DNA of 18,449 bases from JAZGEG01 sp964346665 (GTDB taxonomy: Archaea > Aenigmatarchaeota > Aenigmatarchaeia > QMZP01 > QMZT01): contig CAYFVC010000007.1 in the NCBI GenBank assembly GCA_964346665.1, positions 1-18,449 on the forward strand, written 5' to 3'. A program made the position numbers and the translations under genes. The notes below the pieces were generated by a model. The model had not been told where the DNA came from. It searched no databases and saw only the letters and a list, made by a program, of their open reading frames with translations. Of the stretch, positions 1 to 7,466 are shown one piece after another (position 1 is the stretch's first letter; each line of letters starts with the position of its first letter).

Positions 1-745
1 CCGGCACGCTTGAATTACCGTATTTACCGGTTCGGAACCTCCATATCTCCTTCCCTGTTTCGCAGTCAATCGTGTACAAATAATTGTCCATGGAACCAAA
101 ATACAGAACATTATCGTGTATAAGAGGAGGGGAACAAGTCATTATCTCTTCGCCGGTCTTGAACCTCCATATTTCATTTCCACTTTTTGCATCTAGGCAA
201 TACATGTTGGCATCGAAACTTGCTATAAAAACTTTGCTGTCTTTTGCAACTACTGAACTCGCTATGTCCGCGCCTGTTCGAAATTTCCAGATTTCCTTGC
301 CTGTTTTTGCATCAATTGCGTAAACAAACCCGTCCCTTGATCCGAAATAAACTTTTCCGTCGCGAACAAGAGGCGTTGAGAAGACTTCGCCTCCTGCCCT
401 GAACCTCCAGATCTCCTTGCCCTTCAAGGAAATAGCATAAAGGTAGTAATCGTAACTGCCTACGTAAAGGACATTTTCTTGGATAACGGGGGAGGAAAAA
501 TTTATCCTGTCTCCGGTCTTGAATCTCCAAAACTCCTTTCCCGTCTCCAGATTCACAGCGTAAACATAACCATCCATCGCTGCGAAGTAAATCGTGTTCT
601 CGTATATCAGGGGGCTGTTTATAATGCTCCCCCCTTCCCCGAGTTTCCAATGCCTGTCGAACTTCCTCGTTTTCCTGACCTCGAATTCCTCGAGCTCGAG
701 ATCGAAGTCTTTCCCTATTTCGAACCCTCCGAAATCGAATTCCAT
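1..745 (-). CDS. PQQ-like repeat beta-propeller protein, C-terminus cut by window edge
   Basis: Reading the minus strand from ATG at 745 gives 248 codons with no stop before the window edge, so the C-terminus is missing. After a short acidic N-terminus (residues 1-25) at least five blades follow, each ending in a form of D-G-x-x-Y-A-x-D-x-x-T-G-K-E-x-W-R-F-K-T-G, the tryptophan-docking signature of PQQ-type propellers. There is no signal peptide, so a cytosolic location is inferred. An AT-rich stretch (763-777) centred about 26 bases before the ATG fits a TATA box for a leaderless transcript. It is a fourth paralogue of the three propeller genes at 12041-15911, but its blade 4-5 linker differs from theirs. 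The family mostly makes scaffolds or binding surfaces; no enzyme residues were recognised, so the function is unknown. Confidence 0.9.
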   Translation of the reverse strand, partial: MEFDFGGFEIGKDFDLELEEFEVRKTRKFDRHWKLGEGGSIINSPLIYENTIYFAAMDGYVYAVNLETGKEFWRFKTGDRINFSSPVIQENVLYVGSYDYYLYAISLKGKEIWRFRAGGEVFSTPLVRDGKVYFGSRDGFVYAIDAKTGKEIWKFRTGADIASSVVAKDSKVFIASFDANMYCLDAKSGNEIWRFKTGEEIMTCSPPLIHDNVLYFGSMDNYLYTIDCETGKEIWRFRTGKYGNSSVP

Positions 746-789
746 GATTAGAAATTGTTTGGGAAATTAATAAAATAAGAAAGAGGTGT

Positions 790-1512
790 TTATCCGGCCA
801 GCGCTGCTTCTATTTCCTGCTTGAATGCTTCGTAAGGTTGCGCTCCCACGAATTTCTTCCCGTTTATGAAGAAAGTTGGGGTTCCTCTCACGCCAGCTGT
901 TCTTCCATCGCTTGTGTCCTTGTCCACTTCGCTGCCGTACTTCTCTGAATCCAGGCACGAGTTGAAAGTTGCCGTGTTCAATCCGAGTTCGCTTGCGTAG
1001 CCTTTCAGGCTTTCGTCGTCAAGGGCTCCCTGGTTCTGATAAAGCAGATCGTGGTACTCCCAGAACTTGCCCTGCTCTTCAGCGCACTCAGCTGCTATTT
1101 GGGCGTTTCTCGAAGTCGAGTGTACTACGAAATCCCTGTAAACGAATTTCACTTTCCCTGTGTCTATGTAATCGGTTTTTATCTGCGGGAGCGTGTCTCT
1201 TGCGAACCTTCCGCAGAAAGGACATTGAAACTCTGAGAATTCTATTATCGTAACCTTCGCGTTTTCATTCCCCTTCACCGGGTCGTCATCCGCTGAAACC
1301 TGGACTATTTCGGGTTGCTCTTGCTGGGTTGGTTGTGTGGGAGGGGTTTGCTCTTGTTGCTGTGTTTCTGAACCCGTGTTCGCGATTAAAAGATTGCTCG
1401 CTATTGTGTTGGCTGCGTTAACTATCGAAAATGAAAGTATTATGGTCGCTACTATTATCGCGATTGAAAGGGCGTATAAACCTTCCTGGATTGTCTTGTC
1501 TTTTCCGAACAT
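790..1512 (-). CDS. Membrane-anchored DsbA-type thiol:disulfide oxidoreductase
   Basis: The 240-residue product has one hydrophobic N-terminal helix (about 12-34), then a low-complexity Gln/Thr/Pro linker (50-68), then a DsbA/thioredoxin-like domain (about 75-240). The redox motif C-P-F-C is at 97-100 and the cis-proline loop G-T-P-T at 210-213. Two more cysteines (143 and 186) lie in the helical insertion and could form a second disulfide. The architecture places the catalytic domain outside the membrane, where such proteins make or shuffle disulfide bonds in secreted proteins; whether this one oxidises or isomerises cannot be told. The ATG at 1512 is preceded by a GGTGTGAT ribosome site. 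It is divergent from threonine synthase across 56 bases. No DsbB/VKOR-type partner lies in the window. Confidence 0.88.
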   Translation of the reverse strand: MFGKDKTIQEGLYALSIAIIVATIILSFSIVNAANTIASNLLIANTGSETQQQEQTPPTQPTQQEQPEIVQVSADDDPVKGNENAKVTIIEFSEFQCPFCGRFARDTLPQIKTDYIDTGKVKFVYRDFVVHSTSRNAQIAAECAEEQGKFWEYHDLLYQNQGALDDESLKGYASELGLNTATFNSCLDSEKYGSEVDKDTSDGRTAGVRGTPTFFINGKKFVGAQPYEAFKQEIEAALAG

Positions 1513-1568
1513 GTTATCACACCGTTATATAAGGATAAATATTAAACGAAGAGTTTAAATATTTATCT
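1513..1568. promoter_or_regulatory. Divergent promoter region between dsbA-like gene and threonine synthase
   Basis: This 56-base AT-rich gap must hold both promoters. TTATATAAGG near 1525-1534 is suitably placed for a plus-strand start about 14 bases before the 1569 ATG. On the minus strand TTTAATATTTAT (about 1537-1548) is a candidate for the dsbA-like gene. TTTAAATA at 1554-1561 is too close to the threonine synthase ATG to serve it. Box assignment is by spacing only. Confidence 0.5.
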
Positions 1569-2693
1569 ATGGATTTCGTCTGCTCAGAATGCGGGAAGAG
1601 ATACGAAAGGGATGAGAGGATTTACAAATGTGAATGCGGAGGGGTTCTGAAACTGGAAGGGAAGGATGTAAGCTTTCCTCTGGATAAAATAAAACAAAGA
1701 GAACCCTCCATTTGGAGGTACAGGGAAGCTATTCCGATCGATTCTGATAAGGATATCGTTACTCTAGGAGAGGGGTTCACGCCGCTCGTTCCCGTTAAAA
1801 TCAACGATATCGAGGTTCTTGCGAAACTTGATTTCCTTTTCCCGACAGGTTCGTTCAAGGACAGGGGATCTTCGGTGATGATAAGCCATGTGAAGGGGAC
1901 GGGAATCCGAAATATAATAGAGGATTCCTCGGGGAATGCCGGCGCGTCCGTTTCTGCTTATTCCGCGAAGGCGGGTATTTCCTGCGAAATATTCTGTCCG
2001 GCTTACGCCTCGGAGGGGAAGCTTGCACAGATCAGGTTGTACGGAGCGAAACTTACGAAAGTTAAGGGGACGAGGGAAGACGCGGAGAAAGCAGTTCTGA
2101 AAAAAGCGGAAGAGGTTTATTACGCCTCCCATCACATAAATCCCTATTTCTTAGAGGGGACGAAAACCCTCGCTTTCGAAATCGCTGAGCAGTTGGGTTG
2201 GAAATCCCCGGATAGCGTGATCTGCCCCTGCGGAAACGGGGGAATTTACTTGGGACTTTTCATAGGTTTCAAGGAAATGATCGAACAAGGTGTTGTGAAT
2301 TCCATGCCGAGGTTGTTTGGTGTTCAGTCTTTCGCTTGTCCGCCTCTTTACGAAGCGTATAAACACTCGAAAGATACACCAGACCCGTTTACACAAACCG
2401 AGAAAACGATAGCGGAGGGCGTGTGTTTAGCGAAACCAAGCAAGGGGAAGGCAATACTTCGCGCGCTTAAGGAATCGAAAGGGGCGATGGGGATCGTGAG
2501 TGATGAGGAAGTGATCGAGGGTTTGAAGATCCTTTCCTCCCAAGGGATATTTGTCGAGCCCACATCAGCGATAGTCGTGAAAGCACTGGAGAAATTCGTG
2601 AAAAACGGGTTTGTAAAAAAGGATGAGGAAACCGTTCTGGTATTGTCCGGGAGCGGTTTGAAAGCGATAGATCACATTTCCGAAATTGTTTAG
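1569..2693 (+). CDS. thrC: Threonine synthase (PLP-dependent)
   Basis: The 374-residue protein matches the archaeal threonine synthase layout. An N-terminal zinc-ribbon-like segment has cysteines at 5, 8, 21 and 23. A PLP fold type II domain follows. G-S-F-K-D-R-G carries the Schiff-base lysine K97, S-S-G-N-A-G binds the substrate/cofactor, and C-G-N-G-G forms the phosphate loop. Near the C-terminus S-G-S-G-L-K resembles the usual threonine synthase G-x-G-L-K. The enzyme turns O-phosphohomoserine into threonine in the cytosol. The rest of the threonine pathway is not in the window. There is no clear ribosome site. Its stop overlaps the convergent ferredoxin gene by four bases. A related PLP lyase cannot be fully excluded. 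Confidence 0.85.
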   Translation: MDFVCSECGKRYERDERIYKCECGGVLKLEGKDVSFPLDKIKQREPSIWRYREAIPIDSDKDIVTLGEGFTPLVPVKINDIEVLAKLDFLFPTGSFKDRGSSVMISHVKGTGIRNIIEDSSGNAGASVSAYSAKAGISCEIFCPAYASEGKLAQIRLYGAKLTKVKGTREDAEKAVLKKAEEVYYASHHINPYFLEGTKTLAFEIAEQLGWKSPDSVICPCGNGGIYLGLFIGFKEMIEQGVVNSMPRLFGVQSFACPPLYEAYKHSKDTPDPFTQTEKTIAEGVCLAKPSKGKAILRALKESKGAMGIVSDEEVIEGLKILSSQGIFVEPTSAIVVKALEKFVKNGFVKKDEETVLVLSGSGLKAIDHISEIV

Positions 2694-2881
2694 ATTTCCT
2701 TGATGGTTATGCACTGTACGGGACAGGCGTCAGCGGCCTCTTTGTTGCATCCCAATTCTTTCACTTCGTTCTTTTTGGGGTGGCTCTTGTCCTCTTTCAT
2801 CTCCCAGTTGTCAGGGCATATGGCAGCGCAGGAACCGCAACCGATACACGCATCCCTGTCCACTATTATCTTAAAAGACAT
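2690..2881 (-). CDS. Monocluster [4Fe-4S] ferredoxin
   Basis: The 63-residue protein has C12-x2-C15-x2-C18 and C53-P, the four ligands of a single [4Fe-4S] cluster. C22 and C45 sit where Pyrococcus furiosus ferredoxin carries its structural disulfide; a further cysteine, C57, is extra. It begins 14 bases after porB, behind the ribosome site GGAGGTG, which directly follows the porB stop. It is therefore almost surely the last gene of the por operon and the natural electron acceptor for pyruvate oxidation. Its TAA lies within the last bases of convergent thrC, leaving no room for a dedicated terminator. Confidence 0.92.
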   Translation of the reverse strand: MSFKIIVDRDACIGCGSCAAICPDNWEMKEDKSHPKKNEVKELGCNKEAADACPVQCITIKEI

Positions 2882-2895
2882 CAGTCAAACACCTC

Positions 2896-3774
2896 CTATT
2901 GATGTTTCGACAATCCTTTCCATTCGCTGTCAACGTGATCCTGTATTTTTTTGATTATATTTTTGTTGTTTGGCTTAAATAGGTGAGCGAACCTCCCCTG
3001 GGTTTTGAGGTATTCCTCCACGGGTCTCCTCTTTAACACGGATTTCGTTATCTTGAGCTTGCCGTTATGGACCTCGTAAAGTATCCACATACCTGTTTGA
3101 ACCGCGAGTTTCGCAATCTCAATCGTTTTCGATGGATCGAACTTCCAACCGAGAGGGCAGGGGCATTCCACGTGTATAAAGGAGGGGAGATTATCTTTTT
3201 CGAGGGCCTTCTTAACCTTTTCCTTCAGATCATTTAGAAATCCGACAGAGGCTGTTGCCGCGTAAGGGGTTCTGTGGGCGGCCACGATGTCCACTATGGG
3301 TTTTTTCCATCTCTCCTTGCCTATCGACACCCTCCCAGGAGGGCTCGTTGTTGTCCAGGCAGCGAAAGGGGTGGCTGAACTCCTCTGTATACCTGTATTC
3401 ATGTAGGCGTTGTTGTCCAGGCAGATGAAGCATATTTTGTCGCCTCTCTCCAGCGTCCCGGATAAAGCCTGCAACCCTATGTCGAGCGTTCCTCCATCGC
3501 CTGCGATCGCTATCACGTTTCCCTTCTTCCCGAGCTTTTCAAAGGCGAGTGATACTCCACTGGCTATCGCAGCCGAGTTCTCGAAAGCCCCGTGTATGTA
3601 GTTCACCCCCCATGAAGTGTGGGGATACTGGGAGCTAACGATTTCCAAACATGAGGTTGCGTTGACAACCACTGTTTTCTTGCCGGCAGCCTCGAGTATG
3701 TTTCGAACAGCGATCGTCTCCGGACAACCGCAACAGCTTGTCGCTCCTTGGTAAAATCCGCATGTCACACCCAT
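2896..3774 (-). CDS. porB: Pyruvate:ferredoxin oxidoreductase, beta subunit
   Basis: The 292-residue subunit binds thiamine diphosphate and the proximal [4Fe-4S] cluster. The TPP/Mg motif is seen as G-D-G-G then D-N-N-A-Y-M-N-T-G, including the typical cysteine-rich surroundings. The cluster ligands are likely C14 and C17 (C-C-G-C), C42 (T-S-C) and the cysteine in P-C-P-L-G-W. With the alpha, gamma and delta subunits it oxidises pyruvate and CoA to acetyl-CoA and CO2, reducing ferredoxin. Its ATG lies inside the end of porA (10-base overlap), behind GAGGGGA, so the two genes are translationally coupled. The typical PorB sequence makes pyruvate the best guess, but other 2-oxoacid substrates are not ruled out. 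Confidence 0.93.
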   Translation of the reverse strand: MGVTCGFYQGATSCCGCPETIAVRNILEAAGKKTVVVNATSCLEIVSSQYPHTSWGVNYIHGAFENSAAIASGVSLAFEKLGKKGNVIAIAGDGGTLDIGLQALSGTLERGDKICFICLDNNAYMNTGIQRSSATPFAAWTTTSPPGRVSIGKERWKKPIVDIVAAHRTPYAATASVGFLNDLKEKVKKALEKDNLPSFIHVECPCPLGWKFDPSKTIEIAKLAVQTGMWILYEVHNGKLKITKSVLKRRPVEEYLKTQGRFAHLFKPNNKNIIKKIQDHVDSEWKGLSKHQ

Positions 3775-4892
3775 GTAAGTCCCCTCTTTTCCTCCTTTAT
3801 ATCATCGAATATCCTCATGATGTCCTCTATCTTAACGTCCTTCCCTCCAAGTCCTCCAACGAAAGTGCTCACGGAACGTTTCCTTGTAAGTCCCCGTATT
3901 TCGTAACATAAAGCGCCTCCCAGGCCAGGGGAAACGTTTTTCTCGAGAACGCCTATAGATTTCACGTCTCTTAAAACCCTCTTTATCTCACCCATCGGTA
4001 GCGGGCGGAAACTTTTTATCTTCACCAGTCCCATGTTTTTGATTTTCTTGTCCTTTATCACCTGTCTTATCGTGCCGGAAAGCGAGCCCATGGTTATGAT
4101 GGCGTAGTCAGCGGATTCCATGTTGTAGGTTTCAACCAGCCCGCTTCCGTAACCCCTTCCGAACATTTCTTTGAATTCGTAGTTCACCTTCCTTATAACG
4201 TCTTTGGAATTTCTTATTGTCTCATGCTGCGCTCGCTTGAACTCGTAGAAGTGTTCTGGCCCTGCCCATGCCCCCTGCGTAACGGGTTTATCGAAGTCCA
4301 TCTTTCTTCCGGGGTAATCGGGAAGGAACTTCTTAACGAGTTTTTTGTCAGGGATGTCAACGGGCTCGTAAACGTGAGAAAGTATGAAACCGTCTATGCA
4401 GATCATTACAGGAAGCGAGACTTTTTCGTTCTCCGCTATTTTGTACGCCTGTATAACGGTGTCGAAAGCCTCCTGCGAACTCTCGCAATAGAGTTGTATC
4501 CAGCCTGAATCCCTTTCAGCGAATGTGTCCGACCAGTCACACCATATGTTAAGAGGGGAGGATAACGATCTGTTCGCAACGGCCATAACCACCGGCAATC
4601 GCATTCCTGATACATTGTAAAGAACCTCGTGCATGAGAGCGATGCCCTGACTAGCAGAGGCCGTGAATGTTCGGACTCCTGCAGCCTGTGCTCCCAAACA
4701 TATAGATAAGGCGGAGTGTTCGGACTCCGCTCGCGAGAATTTCGTTTTGAACTCCCCGTCCGCCACCATCTCCGATATCCTTTCGATTATGTGGGTTTGT
4801 GGCGTAATTGGGTAGGCGGCGACAACGCCTGGCTCGCAAAGCTTAACCGCTTCGGCTATCGCATGGCTTCCCTCTATAACTTTTTTCACCAT
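3765..4892 (-). CDS. porA: Pyruvate:ferredoxin oxidoreductase, alpha subunit
   Basis: The 375-residue subunit supplies the substrate-facing half of the TPP site. It has the PorA signature Y-P-I-T-P-Q-T at 27-33, E-S-E-H-S-A-L, A-S-A-S-Q-G-I-A-L-M-H-E and A-E-R-D-S-G-W-I-Q-L-Y. These resemble pyruvate-specific PorA more than branched-chain VorA. I chose the ATG at 4892 rather than an upstream in-frame ATG at 4931. The later one is preceded by GGAGGAC, overlaps the porD stop by a single base (TGATG), and matches the usual PorA N-terminus. It is the third gene of the operon. Confidence 0.94.
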   Translation of the reverse strand: MVKKVIEGSHAIAEAVKLCEPGVVAAYPITPQTHIIERISEMVADGEFKTKFSRAESEHSALSICLGAQAAGVRTFTASASQGIALMHEVLYNVSGMRLPVVMAVANRSLSSPLNIWCDWSDTFAERDSGWIQLYCESSQEAFDTVIQAYKIAENEKVSLPVMICIDGFILSHVYEPVDIPDKKLVKKFLPDYPGRKMDFDKPVTQGAWAGPEHFYEFKRAQHETIRNSKDVIRKVNYEFKEMFGRGYGSGLVETYNMESADYAIITMGSLSGTIRQVIKDKKIKNMGLVKIKSFRPLPMGEIKRVLRDVKSIGVLEKNVSPGLGGALCYEIRGLTRKRSVSTFVGGLGGKDVKIEDIMRIFDDIKEEKRGLTWV

Positions 4893-5146
4893 CAGTCCTC
4901 CATCTCCTTCTCTATAGCTTTGAAAGGGCATACGTTAACGCATATCATACAGCCCTTGCAGTAATCGTAATCCATATTCGCCTTTTTTCTTTCGATTTTT
5001 ATGCAGCCCTCAGGACAATACATCACGCATATCCCGCATCCCGTACACTTTTTCGTTACAACCGGTCTGAACGTTCTCCACCCTGATTTCTTTAAGCTGG
5101 TTGTCGGTCTTGAAGTTATCCCGGCCTTGCTAACACTTTTCCCCAT
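4892..5146 (-). CDS. porD: Pyruvate:ferredoxin oxidoreductase, delta subunit (2x[4Fe-4S])
   Basis: The 84-residue protein carries two classic cluster motifs: C34-x2-C37-x2-C40-x3-C44-P and C63-x2-C66-x2-C69-x3-C73-P. They are preceded by an N-terminal segment with the T-S-x-x-x-x-G-W-R-x-x-R-P-V pattern common in PorD. It relays electrons from the TPP site to free ferredoxin. The ATG at 5146 overlaps the porG stop by one base and has GGTGAT upstream. A TTG just before it is less likely. Confidence 0.94.
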   Translation of the reverse strand: MGKSVSKAGITSRPTTSLKKSGWRTFRPVVTKKCTGCGICVMYCPEGCIKIERKKANMDYDYCKGCMICVNVCPFKAIEKEMED

Positions 5147-5682
5147 CAAATCACCGTCTCCCTATAAGCTCTCTCCACCGCCAGGACATTTTTATCTTTC
5201 ATCTCTCCCTCGAACCTCTCGTTTATCGATTCGACCAAGCTTCTGAGAGAAATGAGGTTCGTTGCCTTTGCAAACGCCCCTAACATTACGGTGTTGACTA
5301 TCGGTCTTCCGAGAACTTCCATAGCGATCTTGTTTGCATCTAAATTATAAACCTCGAAATCGTTGAACCTTCTTTTTCTATCGGAATTCATCAATATGAT
5401 ACCCTTTTTCGACAAACCTTCTGTGATGTCAACTATCTTCCTAAGCGAGTCGTCTAGAACGATTACGTGGTCCGGATTGTAAACCTCTGTCCGCAAATTT
5501 ATGAACTCGTTCGAGATCCTGCAGTAGGATTCGACAGGAGAACCCCTTCTTTCTGGCCCGAATTTAGGAAAAGCTTGGCTGAACTTCCCGTCCTTGAAGG
5601 CGGAAACCGCTAACAACTCCGCTGCTGTGACAGCTCCCTGCCCTCCTCTCCCGTGTAACCTGATCTCAATAATGTCGTTCAT
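5146..5682 (-). CDS. porG: Pyruvate:ferredoxin oxidoreductase, gamma subunit
   Basis: The 178-residue subunit has the PorG domain signature H-G-R-G-G-Q-G near residue 10 and F-G-P-E-R-R-G-S-P-V about 35 residues later. This domain interacts with CoA in POR enzymes. An upstream in-frame ATG at 5751 would add 23 residues but lies upstream of the likely TATA box and gives sequence atypical for PorG, so I chose the ATG at 5682. It is the first gene of porG-porD-porA-porB-ferredoxin. Confidence 0.93.
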   Translation of the reverse strand: MNDIIEIRLHGRGGQGAVTAAELLAVSAFKDGKFSQAFPKFGPERRGSPVESYCRISNEFINLRTEVYNPDHVIVLDDSLRKIVDITEGLSKKGIILMNSDRKRRFNDFEVYNLDANKIAMEVLGRPIVNTVMLGAFAKATNLISLRSLVESINERFEGEMKDKNVLAVERAYRETVI

Positions 5683-5719
5683 CAGAAAACCCCTTAAAGA
5701 AATTAACGGGTAACAAACC

Positions 5720-5730
5720 TTTATAAATAT
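5720..5730 (-). promoter_or_regulatory. TATA box of the por operon
   Basis: On the minus strand the sequence reads ATATTTATAAA, a good archaeal TATA box. Transcription starting about 26 bases downstream (near 5697) would leave a leader of about 15 bases before the porG ATG, holding a weak AAGGGG ribosome site. The assignment rests on motif and spacing. Confidence 0.6.
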
Positions 5731-5798
5731 TAACTTAACGTCATACGTCAATTGTGGGAGAAAATTAATTTCTTTATCGTGTCTTTAGTTTTTCTGAA

Positions 5799-6611
5799 TT
5801 ACGAAACTTTTTCCATAAACATGTTAACTCTATATGAATCTACAGGGTTTTTGGTTTTTCCATCGTATTTGAAATAAGATCCTACTATCACACCGTCTGC
5901 AATTTCTAAAAAATCAATCACGTTATCTGGATTAACACCGCTTGCAACAATAACGGGAAAATCGCCTACATAATCTTTAACATTTTTGACTATCTCAATA
6001 GCTGGTGATTTCCTTGTCTCCTTTGTTATAACAACAGCATCAGCTCCATTGTCGATCGCCTGCTGAGCCGAGTCTTCAAAACTTTTCTCTTTCCCAAGAG
6101 GTTTATAGTGTTTTGGATGGATGCCGGCAAAAAGAGCGGTATTCGAGCCTTTTCTGTTCGCTTTCAAATCTTGTACGTCGACTTCTATTCTATCAAAATC
6201 AACTTCGGTGTATTTGAAATCCGGCCTTACTCTATCAATAAAAACATCCAGCCACACATAATCGAGATTTAGATTTTTTCCTATTCTGAAAGCTGCCCTG
6301 TAGTCGTTGTGAAGAACGTTCACGCCAACAGGCATTTCCGCTTCCTCTTTAATATGTCGTATAACTTCCTCCATCCTTTTTGCTGTTTTTTTAGATACGA
6401 AAGGGTTTTTGGAAACCTCGTTCCAGTTTTCTACCATCAGTCCATCGACACCTTTGATAGGTACGTGAGTCTCCAAAGCATAAAAATCATTCAGGGCTTC
6501 ATTTCTAACGTATTCCATTCCTTTGTAACATGGACCTTCCAAATGTTCCAAGTGAATCATCCCGATTACAGGTTTCTCCACCTCGAAAATTTTACCTAAA
6601 GGAATTGACAT
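5799..6611 (-). CDS. BtpA/SgcQ family TIM-barrel protein
   Basis: The 270-residue protein shows the BtpA family pattern. An N-terminal G-M-I-H-L-E-H-L-E-G-P segment is followed by G-V-D-G-L-M-V-E-N, P-V-G-V-N-V-L-H-N-D, A-G-I-H-P-K-H, A-D-A-V-V-I-T and a C-terminal V-I-V-A-S-G-V-N-P-D-N followed by D-G-V-I-V-G-S-Y. These are successive strands of a phosphate-binding type barrel. Named members are cyanobacterial BtpA, needed for photosystem I stability, and enterobacterial SgcQ in a sugar cluster. Archaeal members have no agreed function. Its AT-richer codon use differs from the por and isc genes on either side, and it is divergent from an unrecognised gene with the same composition. Confidence 0.85.
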   Translation of the reverse strand: MSIPLGKIFEVEKPVIGMIHLEHLEGPCYKGMEYVRNEALNDFYALETHVPIKGVDGLMVENWNEVSKNPFVSKKTAKRMEEVIRHIKEEAEMPVGVNVLHNDYRAAFRIGKNLNLDYVWLDVFIDRVRPDFKYTEVDFDRIEVDVQDLKANRKGSNTALFAGIHPKHYKPLGKEKSFEDSAQQAIDNGADAVVITKETRKSPAIEIVKNVKDYVGDFPVIVASGVNPDNVIDFLEIADGVIVGSYFKYDGKTKNPVDSYRVNMFMEKVS

Positions 6612-6680
6612 TCAGGTCACGTTTAAAATACAGAGAAAAACTTTTTATCCTTTTAAAATTAACTGTTTCAGATAAACTAT
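6612..6680. promoter_or_regulatory. Compact divergent promoter with a symmetric TATA-like core
   Basis: The 69-base gap holds TTTTAAAA at 6651-6658. Its centre lies 26 bases before the 6681 ATG, which fits a leaderless start. On the other strand it is 44 bases before the btpA-like ATG, which would give a leader of about 17 bases. One self-complementary box could therefore serve both genes. Confidence 0.45.
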
Positions 6681-7439
6681 ATGCCGAGAAAGATAGGCCT
6701 CGTTGAGGTGTTCATAAAAGAACCTAAATACAACAAAGACTTTTTGGTAGACTTATGGAAAAGAACAAAGGGCATGTATCAAATCAGCGAAACATATCCA
6801 GCATTCGAAATCCTTGACCCCTTTGAAATCGAGAACCCCGTACATTGTGATGAGTTCAGTTTACGTTGCATAAGACCGTTATATTGCCAAAAAGAAGGGG
6901 TCGTGTCATCTTATGGGTATTACGTATATTTTGATCATGACGGCGAACCTCTTCCAGAAACCAGAGAAACTGAAGATATGTGGGAAAGAAAGTGTATGTT
7001 TGAGAGTCGTATGTTTGGGATGGAAGAAGAAGCTAAAGAATTACTAGTCGCCAAAAGGGAAACAGCAGTTGATTTTGGTCCAAAGATAAAATCGCTAGCG
7101 AAAATGCGTAAAGACAAAAATATGGACATCCTCGTTACCGTGAGTCAGGGGGTTTTATACGTTGATTTATTAGCAAAGAATTACGGTGCAAAAAAGCTAC
7201 TGGAAAAAAGATTGACCCAACCGAAAGATTTTCCATACGTTCCAGGAGTGAATATCATTCACTGCAAGAAAGGTTTACCGTACGAACCAATAGATTACGT
7301 TTTATTTAAGAATAAAATATTAGTAATAGGCAATCCTGAAAAAAATACGGATGGAAGAATCGATGAGCTTGCTGAAAAAATTATATGCATGAGAAAATTA
7401 AAAAAACCTCAATACGTCATCAAATACGAAAATTTCTAA
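6681..7439 (+). CDS. Hypothetical protein, cysteine-containing, 252 residues
   Basis: I do not recognise this family. The protein is soluble and mixed alpha/beta by composition. It has three cysteines and a histidine in one short segment (H55, C56, C63, C69), a fourth cysteine at 105 and others near the C-terminus, which could bind a metal. The middle region (about 130-200) has alternating hydrophobic stretches such as I-L-V-T-V-S-Q-G-V-L-Y-V-D. The start ATG is consistent with a leaderless transcript. A hand count of bases 6841-6900 gives 23 G or C in 60, against 28 in 60 within thrC (2221-2280), so the gene is AT-richer than its surroundings. It pairs with the divergent btpA-like gene, and the pair may have arrived together. 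Confidence 0.75.
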   Translation: MPRKIGLVEVFIKEPKYNKDFLVDLWKRTKGMYQISETYPAFEILDPFEIENPVHCDEFSLRCIRPLYCQKEGVVSSYGYYVYFDHDGEPLPETRETEDMWERKCMFESRMFGMEEEAKELLVAKRETAVDFGPKIKSLAKMRKDKNMDILVTVSQGVLYVDLLAKNYGAKKLLEKRLTQPKDFPYVPGVNIIHCKKGLPYEPIDYVLFKNKILVIGNPEKNTDGRIDELAEKIICMRKLKKPQYVIKYENF

Positions 7440-7466
7440 ATCTTCCTTATCCTTTTAATAAGAATT

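Noticed and set aside
969..1253. Plus-strand open frames across the dsbA-like gene
   Set aside because: They are shadows of the minus-strand gene, whose motifs and length are well explained, and they have no recognisable product.
1513..1531. Degenerate palindrome GTTATCAC-ACC-GTTATATA resembling the isc operator
   Set aside because: Only one arm matches the operator half-site well; the other matches five of eight positions. In AT-rich intergenic DNA this is too weak to call a site.
5683..5751. 23-residue N-terminal extension of porG from an upstream ATG
   Set aside because: It would start upstream of the likely TATA box, and the extra residues do not look like PorG.
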